Counted from the stretch's first letter, positions 7,706 to 15,151 are shown. The stretch: 16,223 nucleotides of DNA from Desulfobacterales bacterium (GCA_029938515.1 JAOZUU010000011.1:1-16223); one strand, 5' to 3'. The notes: generated by a model not told the origin, from the letters alone. A program made the numbers and translations.

Positions 7706-8728
7706 GTGGCCCCAAAAGAATATAATGTGGCCGTGGCCGGCGCCACCGGTGCCGTCGGCCGACAAATGATTTCCTGTCTGGAGGAAAGAAACTTCCCGGT
7801 CAAGTCGATCAAGTTGCTGGCGTCTTCCCGATCCGTCGGTCGTCGCCTGAGATTTAATGGCCAGGAGGTAGAAGTGGCGGAACTGACGGAAAATTCCTTT
7901 TCAGGCGTTGATATTGCCCTTTTTTCGGCCGGCGGTGGGACGAGTAAGCGTTTTGCACCCAGTGCAGCCGAACATGGCTGCGTGGTCGTGGATAATTCCA
8001 GTGCCTGGCGAATGGACCCGGACGTTCCCCTGGTGGTGCCGGAAGTTAATCCCCTGGCCGTGGCCGGCTATCCGAAAAAACACATTATCGCCAATCCCAA
8101 TTGTTCCACCATCCAAATGGTGGTGGCTTTAAATCCTATCCATCAGGCTTACGGGATTAAACGAGTGGTGGTTTCTACCTACCAGGCGGTTTCCGGGACG
8201 GGTTTAAAGGCGATTGAAGAGTTGACCGGGCAAACCCGGGCCAGGATGGAGAACACCCCGGTTGAAAAATCGGTTTATCCCCATCAGATCGCTTTTAACT
8301 GTCTGCCCCATATCGATGTATTTCTGGATAACGGATATACCAAAGAAGAGATGAAGATGGTCAACGAAACCCGTAAAATCATGGCCGATGAGGATATTCA
8401 AGTCACGGCGACTACGGTCAGAGTGCCGGTTTTTTACGGGCATTCGGAGGCGGTTAACATTGAAACCCGGCAACCCGTGAGTGCCTCTGAAGTGGCGGCG
8501 TTGCTGGAAAAATCCCCGGGCGTAAAAGTAGTTGATGATCCTCAAAACAACGTGTACCCGCTGCCCATCGATGCGGCCGGTAAGGATTTGACCTATGTGG
8601 GCCGTATCCGGGACGACGAGTCCATCGCTAATGGTATCAATATGTGGGTTGTGGCCGATAATATCCGTAAAGGCGCAGCCACCAATACAGTGCAGATCGC
8701 GGAGATTCTGGCGGCCGATTATCTATAG
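7706..8728 (+). CDS. asd: Aspartate-semialdehyde dehydrogenase (340 aa)
   Basis: Asd catalyses NADPH-dependent reduction of aspartyl phosphate to aspartate semialdehyde, the branch point to lysine/diaminopimelate, threonine and methionine. The NADP-binding GATGAVGRQM (12-21) is at the N-terminus. Catalytic C133 is in NPNCSTIQ. Substrate-binding residues include the QAVSGTG segment (160-166), and H246 in GHSEA completes the active site. The start is GTG at 7706 with GGAG 7 nt upstream; nearly no room is left for an earlier start before motif I. Length and motifs are normal. greA follows after 33 nt. Confidence 0.97.
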   Translation: MAPKEYNVAVAGATGAVGRQMISCLEERNFPVKSIKLLASSRSVGRRLRFNGQEVEVAELTENSFSGVDIALFSAGGGTSKRFAPSAAEHGCVVVDNSSAWRMDPDVPLVVPEVNPLAVAGYPKKHIIANPNCSTIQMVVALNPIHQAYGIKRVVVSTYQAVSGTGLKAIEELTGQTRARMENTPVEKSVYPHQIAFNCLPHIDVFLDNGYTKEEMKMVNETRKIMADEDIQVTATTVRVPVFYGHSEAVNIETRQPVSASEVAALLEKSPGVKVVDDPQNNVYPLPIDAAGKDLTYVGRIRDDESIANGINMWVVADNIRKGAATNTVQIAEILAADYL

Positions 8729-8761
8729 TCCGGCTCTAAAACCCTAATTTTCAGGAAAATC

Positions 8762-9229
8762 ATGGAACGGATACCGATTACCAAAGATGGATATAGCACC
8801 CTTAAAGAAGAACTGGAAAGGCTTAAACGGGTGGAACGGCCAAAAAATATCAAGGCGATTGAAGAAGCCCGTGCGCATGGCGATCTTTCGGAGAACGCTG
8901 AATTTCATGCGGCCAAGGAACGGCAGAGTTTTCTTTGCGGCCGTATTGAGGATCTCGAATATAAGCTGGCCAGTGCCGATATTATCGATACGGACAAATT
9001 GCCCAAAGACCGGGCCGTATTCGGATGCCGTGTCCTGTTGGAAAATGTAGATACGGGCGAGGAAAGTGAGTACCAATTGGTGGGCCCCGATGAGTCGGAT
9101 GCAAAAAAAGGCCGCATTTCGGTTGCATCGCCTCTGGGAAAAGCGCTTATCGGCAAAAAGCCGTTTGATGAGCTGACCCTTCAGGTCCCCAACGGGACCC
9201 GGTGCTACGAAATTGTGGAAATTCGATAG
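8762..9229 (+). CDS. greA: Transcription elongation factor GreA (155 aa)
   Basis: GreA stimulates transcript cleavage by backtracked RNA polymerase. An N-terminal coiled coil (about residues 8-75) carries the tip loop GDLSENAEFHAA, with the catalytic acidic residues D41 and E44. The C-terminal FKBP-like domain ends in the usual SPLGKALIGKKPFDE...VPNGTRCYEIVEI pattern. ATG 8762 has AGGA 6 nt upstream. It lies between asd and rpoZ, so two RNA polymerase-associated proteins are neighbours here. Confidence 0.96.
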   Translation: MERIPITKDGYSTLKEELERLKRVERPKNIKAIEEARAHGDLSENAEFHAAKERQSFLCGRIEDLEYKLASADIIDTDKLPKDRAVFGCRVLLENVDTGEESEYQLVGPDESDAKKGRISVASPLGKALIGKKPFDELTLQVPNGTRCYEIVEIR

Positions 9230-9310
9230 TCAGCCAGCCAGTCAACCGGTGTGCCAGTGAGGCCGGTGGTCAGCTGGACTGAGTAAAAAAACAATGATGG
9301 AGGTGCTCTT

Positions 9311-9616
9311 TTGGCACGTATAACGATTGAAGACTGTTTGAAACGGGTCCCGAACCGGTTTGCCATAGTCAATCTGGCCGCAAAACGGGTTAGGCAGATT
9401 CGGGAAGGGTCCGAGTATCTGGTTAGTTCTCCAAAAAATGAGGATATCGTGGTCGCCCTGCGGGAAATTGCGGCCGGTAAAGTCTCATTTGAAAAAAAAG
9501 CCAAACCGGAGATTGAGCCGGAAGTAGAAGCAGATGGAGAAGTACGTTTAGAGGAAACCGGGGAAGGAGAAGAAATAGAACAGGCGGAGGATAAGGTCCT
9601 GGAAGAATCGAATTGA
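9311..9616 (+). CDS. rpoZ: RNA polymerase omega subunit
   Basis: Omega helps assemble and stabilise RNA polymerase by binding beta-prime. The N-terminus MARITIEDCLKRVPNRFAIV, then LAAKRVRQI and an IVVALREIAAGK segment, are typical. The start is a TTG at 9311 with a strong GGAGG at 9299-9303 and a 7-nt spacer, which fixes it. After residue 60 the protein becomes a strongly acidic, Glu-rich tail of about 40 residues; such tails vary and are probably disordered. The ttcA-like gene starts 10 nt after the stop. Confidence 0.95.
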   Translation: MARITIEDCLKRVPNRFAIVNLAAKRVRQIREGSEYLVSSPKNEDIVVALREIAAGKVSFEKKAKPEIEPEVEADGEVRLEETGEGEEIEQAEDKVLEESN

Positions 9617-9626
9617 TTAACCCGTC

Positions 9627-10391
9627 TTGGACAAGCTGAATTCAACGGATAGGCGGTTGCGACGGGCCATGGGTCAGGCCATCGCCCGGTATCAAATGAT
9701 CGAGGACGGTGACCGGATCGTTGTCGGCCTTTCCGGCGGCAAGGACTCCCTGACATTGTTATGGCTGCTCAATGAGCGACTGGCGAGGGTCCCCATCGAT
9801 TATTCTCTTTTTCCGGTTTATGTCGATCCCGGTTTTAAGCCCGGTTTTGCCGATGAGTTGCGTATTTACCTGAAGACCGGTGGGCACGATCTGATTGTCG
9901 ACCATACCGATTTCGGCCTCGTGGCGCATTCGGGTATCAATCGGGAAAATCCCTGTTTTCTTTGTTCGCGTCGTCGCCGTCAGCACCTGTTTGAAATTGC
10001 GGATGAGCTCGGTTGCCGTAAAGTAGCGCTGGGACACAACCAGGACGATCTGATTGAAACCCTGTTTATCAATATATGCTATGCTGGTGAAATGTCCACA
10101 ATGATGCCCCGGCAATCGTTTTTCAAAGGGACGATGACGATTATCCGGCCTTTGGCCCATGCCGCGGAAAACGATATAAAACGGTCTGCGGAAAAAAATA
10201 AGTTTCCGGTTTTTGTCAATTCATGTCCCAGCGCGAATCGATCCAAGCGGCATGAAATCAAGACACTCCTGAATACGTTATACCGGAAAAATCGCAAGAT
10301 CAGGGGTAATATTTTCAGGGCCATGCATCATGTCAACCCGGAGTATCTTCCCCGACCGCAAATATCCAGTGATAGAAAAGGCAAAAAATGA
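9627..10391 (+). CDS. ttcA: TtcA-family PP-loop tRNA thiolase (probable tRNA 2-thiocytidine synthesis)
   Basis: The PP-loop SGGKDS (36-41) binds ATP. The N-terminal RRLRRAMGQAIARYQMIEDGDRI aligns well with the start of E. coli TtcA. C110 and C113 (PCFLC), together with C200 (NSCPS), match the three cysteines that hold the [4Fe-4S] cluster, and ALGHNQDD-x-ETLF matches the TtcA ALGHHxDD block. Around C200 the sequence lacks the second Cys of E. coli's CNLC. The reaction would be 2-thiolation of C32 in certain tRNAs. The TTG start at 9627 is kept because it includes the conserved LRR region; ATG 9669 would remove it. No clear Shine-Dalgarno is seen, so coupling to rpoZ is likely. folE2 overlaps the stop by 4 nt. 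Confidence 0.85.
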   Translation: MDKLNSTDRRLRRAMGQAIARYQMIEDGDRIVVGLSGGKDSLTLLWLLNERLARVPIDYSLFPVYVDPGFKPGFADELRIYLKTGGHDLIVDHTDFGLVAHSGINRENPCFLCSRRRRQHLFEIADELGCRKVALGHNQDDLIETLFINICYAGEMSTMMPRQSFFKGTMTIIRPLAHAAENDIKRSAEKNKFPVFVNSCPSANRSKRHEIKTLLNTLYRKNRKIRGNIFRAMHHVNPEYLPRPQISSDRKGKK

Positions 10392-11164
10392 AGGACATCC
10401 AGAACGAGCGGGATCATCGTCAGATTCCCATTGATGAAGTGGGGATCAAGAATCTCCGCTACCCCATCGCCGTCCTCGACAAAGAGAAAGGATACCAGCA
10501 CACCGTCGCAACCATCAGTATGTATGTGGATCTGCCCCACCGGGACAAGGGGACCCACATGAGCCGCTTTGTTGAAATCCTCCATCTGTTCCGACCGGAG
10601 GTTTCCCTCAAACGGATCAGCGAGGTCCTTGACCAGATGAAGCGGCATTTGAATGCCGATTCGGCCCACATTGAGGTAACGTTTCCCTATTTCATCGAAA
10701 AAACAGCCCCGGTAACTGGATCACCGGGGTTGATGGATTATACCTGCCGTTTTACCGGTGCCAGCAACCCCGAGAAACCGGTGGATCTGATCTCGGAAGT
10801 CATTGTGCCGATTTCCTCGGTGTGCCCCTGCTCAAAGGAGATCAGCGATGCGGGTGCGCATAACCAGCGGGGAGAAGTACGCCTGGCCACGCGATTTAAA
10901 CGATTTATCTGGATCGAGGATATGATTGACCTGGTGGAATCGTCTGCTTCCTGCGAGGTTTTTTCCGTACTAAAACGGGCGGACGAAAAATATGTAACCG
11001 AAACAGGCTATACCAATCCAAAATTCGTGGAAGACGTGGTTCGGGATATCGCCATCAAGCTCAAGCAGGATGACAATATCACCTGGTTTTCATTAAGTGC
11101 GGAAAATTTTGAATCCATCCACAATCACAGTGCCTATGCACATATCACTAGAGATAAGCGGTGA
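10388..11164 (+). CDS. folE2: GTP cyclohydrolase FolE2 (GCYH-IB)
   Basis: FolE2 converts GTP to 7,8-dihydroneopterin triphosphate, the first step toward tetrahydrofolate and also toward queuosine. It belongs to the IB family (T-fold, metal-promiscuous), not classical Zn-dependent FolE. The active-site stretch SSVCPCSKEISDAGAHNQRG holds C146, C148 and H158; the N-terminal DEVGIKNLRYPI and the C-terminal FESIHNHSAYA patterns are also typical. Length (258 aa) is normal. The start ATG overlaps the ttcA stop (ATGA), so translation is coupled. No Zur-type palindrome or riboswitch is apparent upstream, which fits a constitutive, sole GTP cyclohydrolase; that last point is inference. Confidence 0.94.
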   Translation: MKDIQNERDHRQIPIDEVGIKNLRYPIAVLDKEKGYQHTVATISMYVDLPHRDKGTHMSRFVEILHLFRPEVSLKRISEVLDQMKRHLNADSAHIEVTFPYFIEKTAPVTGSPGLMDYTCRFTGASNPEKPVDLISEVIVPISSVCPCSKEISDAGAHNQRGEVRLATRFKRFIWIEDMIDLVESSASCEVFSVLKRADEKYVTETGYTNPKFVEDVVRDIAIKLKQDDNITWFSLSAENFESIHNHSAYAHITRDKR

Positions 11165-11250
11165 TTTGAGTAACCTCTCAAAAAGTTATGGCAACATCGT
11201 CGAAGTCCGGGGCACGATTAGTCGTCCCTGGATTGATTGGCTTTAATTTC

Positions 11251-11329
11251 ATCGGGATCGAAATCGATATCGGGATCGGGATCGAATTCTTCCTGTTATT
11301 TCGATTTCGATAGCGATCCCGATTTCGAT
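11251..11329. repeat. Hexamer (ATCGRR) inverted repeat
   Basis: Six consecutive hexamers at 11251-11286 (ATCGGG, ATCGAA, ATCGAT, ATCGGG, ATCGGG, ATCGAA) face five hexamers in reverse orientation at 11300-11329 (TTCGAT, TTCGAT, AGCGAT, CCCGAT, TTCGAT). The two blocks can fold into an imperfect stem around a 13-nt loop: two hexamer pairs are perfect, one pairs through G-U wobbles and two have mismatches. Similar GATCGG/GATTTC strings recur in intergenic DNA of many deltaproteobacteria (recollection, not checked). Confidence 0.85.
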
Positions 11330-11432
11330 TATCCAGCCCAACAAAACAAATCCCCTCTGGGGATGACCAAAGCCTGGGCCTCTGGATCCTGATCTTTACT
11401 CAAAAATATCGTCGTGTTTTGTTTAACTTTTT

Positions 11433-11529
11433 ATATTTCACCACGGAGTTCGACGAGCCCGCCGAGGTCATGATTATCATTAAACATTGTCATTTCTCTG
11501 CGCACTCAGCGTTCTCAGTGGTGAGATAT
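11433..11529. repeat. 97-bp element with 16-bp terminal inverted repeats
   Basis: The left end ATATTTCACCACGGAG (11433-11448) and the reverse complement of the right end (ATATCTCACCACTGAG, 11529-11514) match at 14 of 16 positions. The interior has no ORF. The type of sequence (CACCACGGAG ... CTCAGTGGTG) resembles a widespread intergenic repeat, from memory. It lies 31 nt downstream of the PBP4-like gene's stop. Confidence 0.7.
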
Positions 11530-11560
11530 TTGTAGAATATCGGTTTACGAATCAGAGCTT

Positions 11561-12763
11561 CTAAGGAAGACGATTTAACAGCAGGCGGACCACTTTTTCA
11601 GCCGATTTTCCCGGCGTATTCATCATCACGACAAATCGATACCAGCCTCCTTTGGCCCTTTCAATGTAGCCGGCCCGGGTTCGAATACCATTTAAAGATC
11701 CGGTTTTGAAATATTCTCTACCCGTATGCATCATGAGATGGCGATACGGTTTGAAAGCCGCCAGAATGCGGATCATATCCCGGGCCGAAACCAGGTTCAG
11801 CCGTGAGATGCCCGAGCCTTCCACTAGGCGGATATCTTCTAATCCAAGTACATCGCTCGCGTATGTCAGGGCTGCCTGAACACCTTTTTGCAGGTTACCG
11901 GGTGCCCCCTGTACCCGGGCGCCTGTCGTTATCAACAACTGATTGGCCGTATAGTTGCTGGAGTGTTCAAGCAGTTTTGCGATAATCTCTTCGAGGGTAG
12001 GGGAAGCATGACGCAGGATCAAACGATCCGTTTCGGCTTTTATTTTTCCTGTTCGCACGGTACCGTGACATTGAACCCCATGTCGATTCAGAAAATGAAT
12101 GAAAAGATGTCCGGCATAGAGAACATTTTCGTTGTGATGGTGGGAGAGAACGATCCGGTTGGCGTTGATTCCGGAAGCGCGAATTTTGGGTAACACGAAT
12201 GGTAACAATGGTGTTTGCGGTTCGGCACTTACATAGCGCCCGTTACTATCTTTCTTAAATTTTATCGTGTTAAAATTCACACACAACGCGCCATTGGGCG
12301 CATCATAGGGATTACGGGTAACGGATCGACCAGGAATATCAATGGGTTGTGAAAAATAGGTGTCGTCCAGGACGATATCGTTTATCGTGGAAAGATCCCG
12401 GGCCAGTTTCTGAGTGATTTTGTCGATAATTTCCGAAATAAGAAGCGGATCACCGTACCCCTTGATTTTCAGATTCTGGTTTTCGTCCATGAAAAAATCA
12501 GTGGGAAAACGGTATTCCGGCCCCAGGTAATGCAGGGCAACCAGTGACGTGAGCAGTTTCAGCGTGGACGCAGGAACCCGCCTGGTTGTTTCATTGGCGG
12601 CAAGAATTATGGAACCATCAGGGGCGGTCACCAATATAGCGTCCTTTGGCCCGATCAGCGTCAATATATCATCAGCGGCATCAGCCGGTTTGACTGAAAA
12701 GGGTAGAAGAAGAACACCGATGGCGACAAGAAGCCATATTACGAAAATGAAGTATTTCGCCAC
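11561..12763 (-). CDS. dacB: D-alanyl-D-alanine carboxypeptidase/endopeptidase, PBP4 (DacB/S13) family
   Basis: This periplasmic penicillin-binding protein trims or cleaves peptidoglycan cross-links. Three active-site motifs are present (numbered from GTG 12763): STLK (S66, K69), SSN (268-270) and KTG (353-355). A hydrophobic signal segment (FIFVIWLLVAIGVLLLPF) ends near ADAADD. At about 400 aa it is shorter than E. coli DacB, so part of the inserted domains between STLK and SSN is reduced. The frame is open to an ATG at 12889, but those 42 extra residues are encoded by the decamer repeat and poly-A stretch at 12849-12887 and would place the signal sequence internally. The GTG at 12763 is therefore preferred, although neither start has a good Shine-Dalgarno. 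It is the last gene after dtd. Confidence 0.88.
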   Translation of the reverse strand: MAKYFIFVIWLLVAIGVLLLPFSVKPADAADDILTLIGPKDAILVTAPDGSIILAANETTRRVPASTLKLLTSLVALHYLGPEYRFPTDFFMDENQNLKIKGYGDPLLISEIIDKITQKLARDLSTINDIVLDDTYFSQPIDIPGRSVTRNPYDAPNGALCVNFNTIKFKKDSNGRYVSAEPQTPLLPFVLPKIRASGINANRIVLSHHHNENVLYAGHLFIHFLNRHGVQCHGTVRTGKIKAETDRLILRHASPTLEEIIAKLLEHSSNYTANQLLITTGARVQGAPGNLQKGVQAALTYASDVLGLEDIRLVEGSGISRLNLVSARDMIRILAAFKPYRHLMMHTGREYFKTGSLNGIRTRAGYIERAKGGWYRFVVMMNTPGKSAEKVVRLLLNRLP

Positions 12764-12857
12764 CCCAGTGAAACAATAGACAACCGGTTTCACGGGGCAG
12801 GCACACCCACTCAGAAAAACACAGACGGGTCGTTTACATCCGTAATTTAAAAAAAAA

Positions 12858-12887
12858 GTCCGTGTGTGTCCGTGTGGGTCTGTGGCC
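12858..12887. repeat. Decamer tandem repeat (GTCCGTGTGK x3) next to poly-A
   Basis: Three 10-nt units: GTCCGTGTGT, GTCCGTGTGG and the diverged GTCTGTGGCC, adjacent to an A9 run at 12849-12857. They lie between the dtd stop and the signal-peptide region of the PBP4-like gene. Read on the - strand they give the low-complexity peptide start ATDPHGHTRTFF, which is unlikely to be real protein. Confidence 0.85.
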
Positions 12888-12894
12888 ATTTATT

Positions 12895-13341
12895 TTAGAC
12901 AGCGGGAGATTCAAGAATAAGGGTGACCGGACCGTCGTTCACCAGCGAGACTTCCATCAAGGTGCGAAATTTGCCGGTTGCGGCGGTCACGCCTTTTTCC
13001 CGTACCTGGGATACGAAATGCAGGTAGAGCTTCTTGGCCAGGTCGGGCGGCGCGGCACGAACAAAGGACGGACGCCGTCCCTTGCGGCAATCGCCCAACA
13101 ATGTGAACTGGGATACCACCAGCATTTGTCCACCCGTATCCAGCAATGAGCGGTTCATTTTTTGATTGTCGTCCTCGAAAATTCGCAGATGGACAATCTT
13201 ATCGGCCAGATAATCGGCATCCTTTGTTTTGTCTTCAGTGTCTACGCCCAGAAATGCCAGCAGGCCGGGGCCGATTTGGCCGGTTGTTTTACCATCAACA
13301 GTTACCCGGCTTTGGTTAACCCTTTGAACGACGGCACGCAT
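12895..13341 (-). CDS. dtd: D-aminoacyl-tRNA deacylase (148 aa)
   Basis: Dtd hydrolyses D-aminoacyl-tRNAs (and Gly-tRNA-Ala), a cytosolic chirality check on translation. It starts with the family pattern MRAVVQRV. It carries the SQFT motif (S77-T80) and the NDGPVT motif with the cross-subunit Gly-cisPro pair (G137-P138). The length is exactly typical. The start at 13341 is well defined: AAGGAG lies 7 nt upstream. It is downstream of gckA with a 66-nt gap filled by an octamer repeat and a hairpin, and upstream of the PBP4-like gene. Confidence 0.96.
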   Translation of the reverse strand: MRAVVQRVNQSRVTVDGKTTGQIGPGLLAFLGVDTEDKTKDADYLADKIVHLRIFEDDNQKMNRSLLDTGGQMLVVSQFTLLGDCRKGRRPSFVRAAPPDLAKKLYLHFVSQVREKGVTAATGKFRTLMEVSLVNDGPVTLILESPAV

Positions 13342-13360
13342 ATTCTAACTCCTTATTTAA

Positions 13361-13395
13361 CCCTTGGACCCTTGGACTCTTGGACCTTTGACCCC
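13361..13395. repeat. Octamer tandem repeat (CCCTTGGA) between gckA and dtd
   Basis: CCCTTGGA, CCCTTGGA, CTCTTGGA and a shortened CCTTTGA follow one another with period 8. On the transcribed strand this reads as TCCAAGGG repeats ending about 10 nt before the dtd Shine-Dalgarno, so copy-number changes would alter the dtd leader. Confidence 0.85.
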
Positions 13396-13399
13396 CAAG

Positions 13400-13417
13400 C
13401 TTCGGCTTTAGCCGAAG
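13400..13417 (-). other. Hairpin with the gckA stop codon in its loop
   Basis: CTTCGGC and GCCGAAG form a perfect 7-bp stem around a 4-nt loop. On the - strand the loop is TAAA, whose first three bases are the gckA stop codon (13410-13408). No T-run follows, so it is not a standard intrinsic terminator; it could slow release, protect the 3' end, or be chance. Confidence 0.6.
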
Positions 13418-14781
13418 GTTGTTGTCTTAACAAGTATCACCCGCAAATCCATCACATTAGTATTGGTCGGACCGGTCATCACCAGATCGTCAAGCCCTTG
13501 AAAGAAATGGTATGAATCGTTATCGGCCAGATAGCGGCCGGGCATTATTTCCATCCGGCGGGCCCTGGAAACGGTCAAATGATCGGCGATGGCCCCGGCG
13601 GCATCCGTGGGGCCATCGGTTCCGTCGGTCCCGGCACTTAATACCACAGTCGCTTCATAGCCATCGATCGCAATGGCCGCTGCCAGCGCAAACTCCTGGT
13701 TGCGGCCGCCCTTGCCGTTACCGGTAAGCTTGACTGTGGTTTCGCCACCGGAGAGGATACAGGCCGGAGTCGGGATGGGATGACCGGTTTTGAGAATTTC
13801 CCGGACAATGGCAGCATGCATGCGGGCCGATTCGGTGGTATCTCCCTCGATCATGGATGAAAGGAGCAGGGTATGGTAGCCTTTGGCTTCGGCAATGGTT
13901 TTGGACGCCTGAACTGCTTCGATATTGGAACCGATGATCCGGTTTAGCGTTTGTTTAAACAATGGATCACCTGGTTTGGGGGTTTCCTCGATCCGGCCCG
14001 CCGCACCTTCTTGAATTCGTTTGATCACTGCCCGGGGGAGTTTGTCGGCGATATCGTAATCCTCGATAATTTTTCGGCAGTCGTTAAACGTGCTGGCATC
14101 GGGTACTGTGGGTCCAGAGGCGATGACATCCAGATCATCGCCGACGACATCGGAGAGGATCAGGCTGACAACAGTGGCAGGGCAGGCGGTTTTGCTGAGA
14201 AGCCCCCCCTTGATCCGGGAAAGGTGCTTGCGCAAGGCATTGATCTCATGGATCGTCGCCCCGCAGGCCAAAAGAACCCGTGTGGTTTCCTGCTTGTCGG
14301 CCAGGGTGATTTCCGGCGCGGGCAATGATAACAGGGCCGATCCACCCCCTGAAATAAGACAGATTACCAGATCATCGCGCTTGGCCGATGCCGCCAAGGC
14401 GAGAATTTTCTTTGCACCGGCCACACCGTTTTCGTCCGGCACCGGGTGACCGGCCTCAACCAGTTTGATGTGGCGAAGATCGGTCACGTACCCGTATTTA
14501 ACGGTAACCGATCCGGTAGTGATCCGGTCGCCCAGTATTTCCTCCATGGCCGCCGCCATCGGGGCGGATGCCTTACCGGCACCGACCACATAGATATTCC
14601 GAATTCGGGACAAATCGTAGCGGTGATCTCCGATGATCAATAACTCTTCTTCGCGCCGGCAGTGCTTTTTTACCGATACCGCCGGATCGACCGCCGAAAG
14701 GCCTGCCTTGAAAATGGCCGCTGCGTCCCGGCGCATGTCGGAAATTTGTACCGGAGCGATATCAGATAGATTGTTTACCAT
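13408..14781 (-). CDS. gckA: Glycerate 2-kinase, MOFRL family (457 aa)
   Basis: This cytosolic enzyme phosphorylates D-glycerate to 2-phosphoglycerate; some older annotations of the family read 'hydroxypyruvate reductase TtuD'. The N-terminal domain has IYVVGAGKASAPMA, EAGHPVPDENG and the phosphate-binding SGGGSALLSLPAPEI. The C-terminal MOFRL domain has LSGGETTVKL...GGRNQEFALA and SAGTDGTDGPTDAAG. Length is typical. ATG 14781 has only a weak upstream site; an alternative ATG lies at 14733. No serine-cycle or glycerate-dehydrogenase gene is adjacent, so its pathway here cannot be read from context. dtd follows on the same strand. Confidence 0.93.
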   Translation of the reverse strand: MVNNLSDIAPVQISDMRRDAAAIFKAGLSAVDPAVSVKKHCRREEELLIIGDHRYDLSRIRNIYVVGAGKASAPMAAAMEEILGDRITTGSVTVKYGYVTDLRHIKLVEAGHPVPDENGVAGAKKILALAASAKRDDLVICLISGGGSALLSLPAPEITLADKQETTRVLLACGATIHEINALRKHLSRIKGGLLSKTACPATVVSLILSDVVGDDLDVIASGPTVPDASTFNDCRKIIEDYDIADKLPRAVIKRIQEGAAGRIEETPKPGDPLFKQTLNRIIGSNIEAVQASKTIAEAKGYHTLLLSSMIEGDTTESARMHAAIVREILKTGHPIPTPACILSGGETTVKLTGNGKGGRNQEFALAAAIAIDGYEATVVLSAGTDGTDGPTDAAGAIADHLTVSRARRMEIMPGRYLADNDSYHFFQGLDDLVMTGPTNTNVMDLRVILVKTTTFG

Positions 14782-14839
14782 ATTGGAAGTAACTGATCGT
14801 TTAATTTGAATGGTTAATAAAGCCGTAAAAATCCTTTTT

Positions 14840-14960
14840 TGTCATGCCGGGCCTGATCAGTCTTCAGGCTTCACCGCTGGATACGACCCGACAAGTCGCT
14901 TTTCAGCTTCACCGTGACGCGTCCGGCATCCAGAGCGAACTGAAATAACTGGATTCCGGT
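14840..14960. repeat. Intergenic CTGGATTCCGG-type repeat with a central insertion
   Basis: TGTCATGCCGGGCCTGATC at 14840-14858 and CCGGCATCCAG (14923-14933) with CTGGATTCCGG (14949-14959) are blocks of a common bacterial intergenic repeat in which GCCTGATC normally runs straight into CCGGCATCCAG (from memory). Here about 64 nt intervene. That insert has a 6-bp hairpin (GCCTGA/TCAGGC, 14851-14869) and the near-direct repeat CAGGCTTCACCG / CAGCTTCACCG (14865-14876, 14904-14914). Confidence 0.6.
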
Positions 14961-15151
14961 ACCCAGATATAGTTCAGGGCAGGTTCCATCGGAACAATGC
15001 TTTAATGGAATCTTATCCTTTTGGCGAAATAATCAACTTTAAAAATGCATTCTATTATTAAATTACAGGGTAGGGGATTGCAAGTATCATTTGGGTATTG
15101 TTGTGCCCATCATTTTTGAAGGATTCATCGATGTCAATTTGGAGTCCCTAA

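Larger units (their letters stand above)
11165..11560. other. Gene-free convergent interval rich in repeats
   Basis: The 396 nt between folE2 (+) and the PBP4-like gene (-) hold no convincing ORF. They contain the hexamer-based inverted repeat (11251-11329), a small perfect hairpin ATCCCC-TCT-GGGGAT (11350-11364) and the terminal-inverted-repeat element (11433-11529). No intrinsic terminator with a T-run was found for either gene. Confidence 0.7.

Noticed and set aside
8204..8545. Open frames on the strand opposite asd, and many similar ones opposite lon, psd, gckA and dtd
   Set aside because: They mirror well-identified genes, have no family motifs and no convincing start sites; they are shadow frames.
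9238..9277. Imperfect hairpin between greA and rpoZ (ACCGG/CCGGT with outer CCAG/CTGG)
   Set aside because: The helices are separated by unequal bulges and followed by A's, not T's, on the coding strand, so there is no good case for a terminator.
11350..11364. Small hairpin ATCCCC-TCT-GGGGAT as folE2 terminator
   Set aside because: It lies about 190 nt after folE2 and lacks a T-run; listed only as part of the interval description.
13951..14328. 125-codon + strand frame inside gckA
   Set aside because: It is antisense to conserved glycerate kinase sequence including the SGGGSALL motif, and its protein is low in recognisable features.
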